Positions 5,253 through 7,881 of a stretch of DNA of 7,881 nt are shown here, piece after piece; the first letter of the stretch is position 1, and every line of letters begins with the position of its first letter. This DNA is from JACRGC01 sp035288785 (GTDB lineage: Archaea; Micrarchaeota; Micrarchaeia; Norongarragalinales; SBBD01), in contig DATDZF010000079.1 in NCBI GenBank assembly GCA_035288785.1, positions 1 to 7,881 of the forward strand, written 5' to 3'. Below the pieces are notes generated by a model. It was not told the origin of the DNA and searched no databases. It was given only the letters and a program-made list of their open reading frames with translations. The position numbers and the translations under genes were made by a program.

Positions 5253-7881
5253 ATGGCCGACGAATACTCGGAAGGGGGCGAGGGCATTCCGGACAAGATC
5301 AAGGGATTCCTTGATGGCGCTTATTCCGCTGTTAAGGAGCTCTATTCATCCACCGAGCAGAAATACTACGCGTTCGTGGATTATTTGGAGGATGAGAAGA
5401 ACATCCCCGTAAAGAAATACTTCGTGGAGCCCTTTGAGAATGCGGGGATACCCACATTCCCGGTAATTTTATTGCTGATTTTGCTATTGCTGCTGCTTTT
5501 GCTATTCTTGCTTTGGCCAAGAGGCCCACCATCCCTGGAAGTGCAGGTGCTAAGTGGCTCAAAAGCTGTTGAGGGGGCGTTCATGACGCTCAACGGTACG
5601 GCAACAGGAGGAAAGGCACTGGAACTTGAGACGGATAGGAACGGCAAGGCAAAATTCAATAACCTGAAGAAAGGGGGGGCGCTTTTAGAAGTTGCGCACG
5701 ACGATTACGCGTTCTTCAACAAATCCATCCAGATCAAAGGAAGGGATAAGCTAAAGGTGGAGCTGGAGCCTATTTCAGTTGAAAAGGTGGATTTCGAGAT
5801 CCAGGTTTCCAGCGATTCAAATCCCCTTCCGGGAGCAAAAGTCGAGCTGACCTATTCCAAGAACAAAAAGACCCTGACTTCGGACAGCCAGGGCAGGGCA
5901 TTGATCAAGCTGCCAATCAATGTCGACCTTACCGCAGTCGCATACAAGGAGGGCTACCAGAACGCGGCAAAGACCGCAAGGTCGAATGACCGGAAACTGC
6001 TGCTTCTCCTAGCAAGGAAGGCCGGTCCTGATGCCACGAACCCCGACGACAACCAGGAAAAGAAGGAGGGCGTCCTCATAATCTATACCACCGACGAGAA
6101 CAACCTTCCACTCAAGGCATCGGTTGAGATTTTCAATTCGCGGGTTGGCGGGGATGCGCTTAAAAAAATCATTACGGATAGCAACGGCAAGGCCGAGGTG
6201 AAGGGATTCATAATCGGGACCCCCCTTAAGCTGGTTGCCACCTGGACGGGCTTCCAGGATGCGAAGGCAACTCTCACCTTAAGGGAGCTTTCCGAGGCGG
6301 TGCTCATTTTAAGGAAAGGCAAAACCGACAAGAAAACCTCCGAAATATTGGTCGCGGATGCGAAAACAAGAAGGCCAATAGAGGGGGCGGATGTCACGGT
6401 TTACAATTCCGATAATGAGAAAATCGCCAATGCCAAGGCGGATGCGAGCGGAAAAACCTCCTTTGAGCTGAAGGCAGCAGACTCGTTTTATGCAATTGCG
6501 GAGGCATCCGGGTACACGTTTGAAAAAGGCGCCTTCCGTGCGGGCGATCGGAAAACCATTTACCTTCGCAAGCTCGAGGTCAATGAGAAAAAATTCATGC
6601 TAACTGTGAAGGCGCTTGACGAGGACGGCCATCCGCACTCAAGGACTTCCATCAATTTCTATGATGCAAGGGGCGAGTTCGTGCCGCCGCAGACCATTTA
6701 CACGGATGCTGCGGGAAATGCCAAAACGCCAATCATGCCCGGAACATATTACATCAAGGCGGCGAGGGATTCGTTGTTCGGGAAGGGGCAGATCACCATT
6801 GCGAACGGGACGGAAAATTCCGAGCTTGCAATCACAATGTATTTCCCCAGGGGGTATGTGAAGGTTGAGGCAAAGACGCTGCAATCGCTGCCGGTAAACT
6901 CGTTTTCAGTTATTGCTACCGACATGGTAAAGAATGAGGCAACCCCGAGCAGGGCATGCACCGGTAGCTGCAGTTTCTGGATCCGGGGCTTTAGGAGGTA
7001 CAATTTCAGGGGAGCATCGGAGGGCTTTGGTGATACGTACTTCGATGTGACTGTCACAGATATCGACCAAAGTTCAAAGGCGCCGGGTGAGGCGCTTCCG
7101 GATGGCTCGCCCGCAAATGCAACCTTCCAAATCACCCGCACATTATGGTTCAACCCTGCAAACCCATCTGCTAGCCCCGGCGCATCCGCCAACCCATCCG
7201 CAGGGGCAACCGCATCCCCATCGCCAGGCGCAAATCCACTTAACATAAACATTGCTTTTGATGGGCTCTATTCGGAAAGCAACCCGGGAGTAAAAGTAAC
7301 CCAGGTACGCAAAGGCCGCAATTACATCGCACGGTTTGCAATTGATTTTGGATTGGCCTCACGGAAGGGATTCTACTTCAGGGTCGGAAACACGCCTTCA
7401 ACAAATGGGGATCCGGGCTTTCTAGAAAGCCTCTATTACTCGAGCGGAAGCGCGCCATCGCGATCTGTTGGGAGCGCCACGTATTCGGGCACTTGTTCCC
7501 TCCTCCAAATCCCAAGTTTGCAGGCAGCCCATGTGCGCGAGGCGGTATCAGATTACGGCTTTGCCGGCGTTGGGATGGTCAATTACCTGGTAAGCGTTGC
7601 AACATCAGCTTCCGGGGCTTCATACACCATCTACTACCAGGGAAGGGGCACCAATTCGCAGGGGATAATTGCCTCATCGCCAAGCGGAACAACCACCTGG
7701 GAGGCATGCGCCGGGGATGCGCAAACAGCAACGCAAACATTCCCAATTGAGGCATGCGGCACGCTGAATGCACAGTGCTGCGATGACGGGTGCAACCAGG
7801 GGCTCACCTGCAGCGGGGGAATATGCAAGGAGCCGGGGGCCGTGCCCATCAACATCTTCTCATGCGCCGCATTCAATGTCA
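5253..7881 (+). CDS. Membrane-anchored surface protein with tandem Ig/transthyretin-like repeats (3' end missing)
   Basis: The frame is open from ATG 5253 to the right edge, 876 full codons. The start is well fixed: an in-frame TAA at 5226 lies inside the TATA box, and ATG 5253 is the first start codon after it. Residues 1-70 are a charged, mostly acidic head with a short motif AGIPTFP just before the membrane. Residues 71-88 are an almost pure Leu/Ile helix with Trp at its end. Residues 95-531 are five repeats of roughly 80-90 residues of carboxypeptidase-regulatory/transthyretin type (G-A-x-V strand, then D-x-x-G-x-A turn). Residues about 532-632 may be a sixth domain. A Pro/Ala/Ser linker follows, then the module shared with the upstream gene and a Cys-rich segment. 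It is most likely N-in, C-out: cysteines appear only in the distal part and sequons lie after the helix. No enzyme signature is seen; a surface stalk or adhesin role is inferred. It has its own promoter. Confidence 0.92.
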   Translation, partial: MADEYSEGGEGIPDKIKGFLDGAYSAVKELYSSTEQKYYAFVDYLEDEKNIPVKKYFVEPFENAGIPTFPVILLLILLLLLLLLFLLWPRGPPSLEVQVLSGSKAVEGAFMTLNGTATGGKALELETDRNGKAKFNNLKKGGALLEVAHDDYAFFNKSIQIKGRDKLKVELEPISVEKVDFEIQVSSDSNPLPGAKVELTYSKNKKTLTSDSQGRALIKLPINVDLTAVAYKEGYQNAAKTARSNDRKLLLLLARKAGPDATNPDDNQEKKEGVLIIYTTDENNLPLKASVEIFNSRVGGDALKKIITDSNGKAEVKGFIIGTPLKLVATWTGFQDAKATLTLRELSEAVLILRKGKTDKKTSEILVADAKTRRPIEGADVTVYNSDNEKIANAKADASGKTSFELKAADSFYAIAEASGYTFEKGAFRAGDRKTIYLRKLEVNEKKFMLTVKALDEDGHPHSRTSINFYDARGEFVPPQTIYTDAAGNAKTPIMPGTYYIKAARDSLFGKGQITIANGTENSELAITMYFPRGYVKVEAKTLQSLPVNSFSVIATDMVKNEATPSRACTGSCSFWIRGFRRYNFRGASEGFGDTYFDVTVTDIDQSSKAPGEALPDGSPANATFQITRTLWFNPANPSASPGASANPSAGATASPSPGANPLNINIAFDGLYSESNPGVKVTQVRKGRNYIARFAIDFGLASRKGFYFRVGNTPSTNGDPGFLESLYYSSGSAPSRSVGSATYSGTCSLLQIPSLQAAHVREAVSDYGFAGVGMVNYLVSVATSASGASYTIYYQGRGTNSQGIIASSPSGTTTWEACAGDAQTATQTFPIEACGTLNAQCCDDGCNQGLTCSGGICKEPGAVPINIFSCAAFNV
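5463..5516 (+). other. Single transmembrane helix of gene 2
   Basis: Residues 71-88 are V-I-L-L-L-I followed by eight Leu, F, L, L and W, with no charged residue. Pro and Gly flank both sides (GIPTFP before, PRGPP after). At residue 71 it is too far from the N-terminus for a normal cleaved signal peptide, so it is read as a signal anchor that leaves a 70-residue head in the cytoplasm and the rest outside. Confidence 0.9.
5535..6845 (+). repeat. Five tandem Ig/transthyretin-like repeats of gene 2
   Basis: Approximate units: 5535-5771, 5784-6017, 6069-6317, 6339-6575 and 6594-6845. Each has a first strand, a P-x-x-G-A-x-V or similar turn (EGAFMTL, PGAKVEL, LKASVEI, EGADVTV, SRTSINF), a T-D-x-x-G-x-A turn (TDRNGKAKF, SDSQGRALI, TDSNGKAEV, ADASGKTSF, TDAAGNAKT), then a strand with A/V and an aromatic-Gly pair in several units, and a last L-x-L strand. 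This is the carboxypeptidase-regulatory or prealbumin-like layout, usual for surface stalks. None of the five units contains Cys. Lys is frequent. Confidence 0.8.
7155..7238 (+). other. Ala/Pro/Ser/Gly linker of gene 2
   Basis: Twenty-eight residues are made almost only of Ala, Pro, Ser, Gly and Asn, with the pieces SASPGASANPSAG and TASPSPGA. It divides the Ig-like stalk from the shared module. Such linkers are often O-glycosylated in surface proteins, which is an inference here. Confidence 0.85.
7335..7751 (+). other. Shared module of the two surface proteins, copy 2
   Basis: This is the full-length counterpart of the module at 3-428. RKGFYFRVG begins at 7362, the Y-S-S-G-S-A-P stretch follows, and the block ending W-E-A-C (7623-7709) aligns without gaps to 300-386 in gene 1. 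The domain probably begins a little earlier, near LNINIAFDG at 7239. It carries one internal Cys (Y-S-G-T-C) that matches the L-P-D-V-C of gene 1. I cannot name the family. Confidence 0.75.
7755..7835 (+). other. Small Cys-knot-like segment of gene 2
   Basis: The spacing is C-x6-C-C-x3-C-x5-C-x4-C (CGTLNAQCCDDGC, then GLTCSGGIC). This CG...QCC...C..GLTC..G.C form resembles the small disulfide folds seen in dickkopf-like and many bacterial surface proteins. A further Cys follows (I-F-S-C) before the edge. It takes the same place after the shared module as the first Cys-rich stretch of gene 1. Confidence 0.65.

Noticed and set aside
5102..5314. Small open frame on the + strand across the intergenic region
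   Set aside because: It begins at a TTG with no promoter or ribosome-binding site, contains the TATA box of gene 2 and overlaps its first 62 bases in another frame. The product resembles no protein.
5535..6845. Possible enzymatic carboxypeptidase in gene 2
   Set aside because: Only the regulatory-like beta-sandwich repeats are present; no zinc-binding H-x-x-E...H set is seen.
6749..7252. Antisense open frame of 167 codons within gene 2
   Set aside because: Its protein is the mirror of the Ala/Pro/Ser linker and Ig-like repeats; there is no promoter or start signal.

Overview
The window holds two very large, same-strand genes for multidomain cell-surface proteins. Both are cut by the window edges, and a 156-bp intergenic region separates them. 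The organism looks archaeal. The second gene has a textbook archaeal TATA box (TTTAAATA) about 26 bp before its ATG and no ribosome-binding site, which fits a leaderless transcript. Arg AGG codons are prominent, the proteins are long N-terminally anchored surface proteins rich in N-glycosylation sequons, and the Cys-rich repeats are of a style I associate with uncultivated archaea of the DPANN group. The phylum cannot be fixed from this sequence; DPANN is an inference.

Layout. Positions 3-5096 carry the 3' part of gene 1 (1697 residues visible, 5' end outside the window). In order it has: a module shared with gene 2; three tandem Cys-containing repeats of 77-83 residues; a region of about 500 residues that I cannot assign; an acidic MopE-like metal-binding motif; a fibronectin-III-like domain; a type I dockerin with two complete calcium loops; a long Cys-rich stretch; and two more fibronectin-III-like domains, the last interrupted by nine glycines. 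Positions 5097-5252 hold two small inverted repeats and the promoter. From 5253 to the right edge is the 5' part of gene 2 (876 codons visible). It has a 70-residue cytoplasmic head, one nearly pure-leucine membrane helix, five Ig/transthyretin-like repeats, a probable sixth domain, an Ala/Pro/Ser linker, the shared module, and a Cys-knot-like segment.

How they fit together. Both proteins carry the same module of about 140 residues. RKG-x-Y-x-RVG opens it and, 115-118 residues later, a conserved block ends in E-x-C; Cys-rich sequence follows in both. The simplest reading is that they are tandem paralogues, and that gene 1 has a membrane anchor and Ig-like stalk upstream of the window like those seen in gene 2. 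Together they would form long rods on the cell surface: a Cys-free stalk near the membrane and disulfide- and calcium-stabilised modules further out. The dockerin suggests docking to a cohesin-bearing partner, but no cohesin is recognised here. No RNA genes, CRISPR arrays, insertion sequences or enzymes were recognised.
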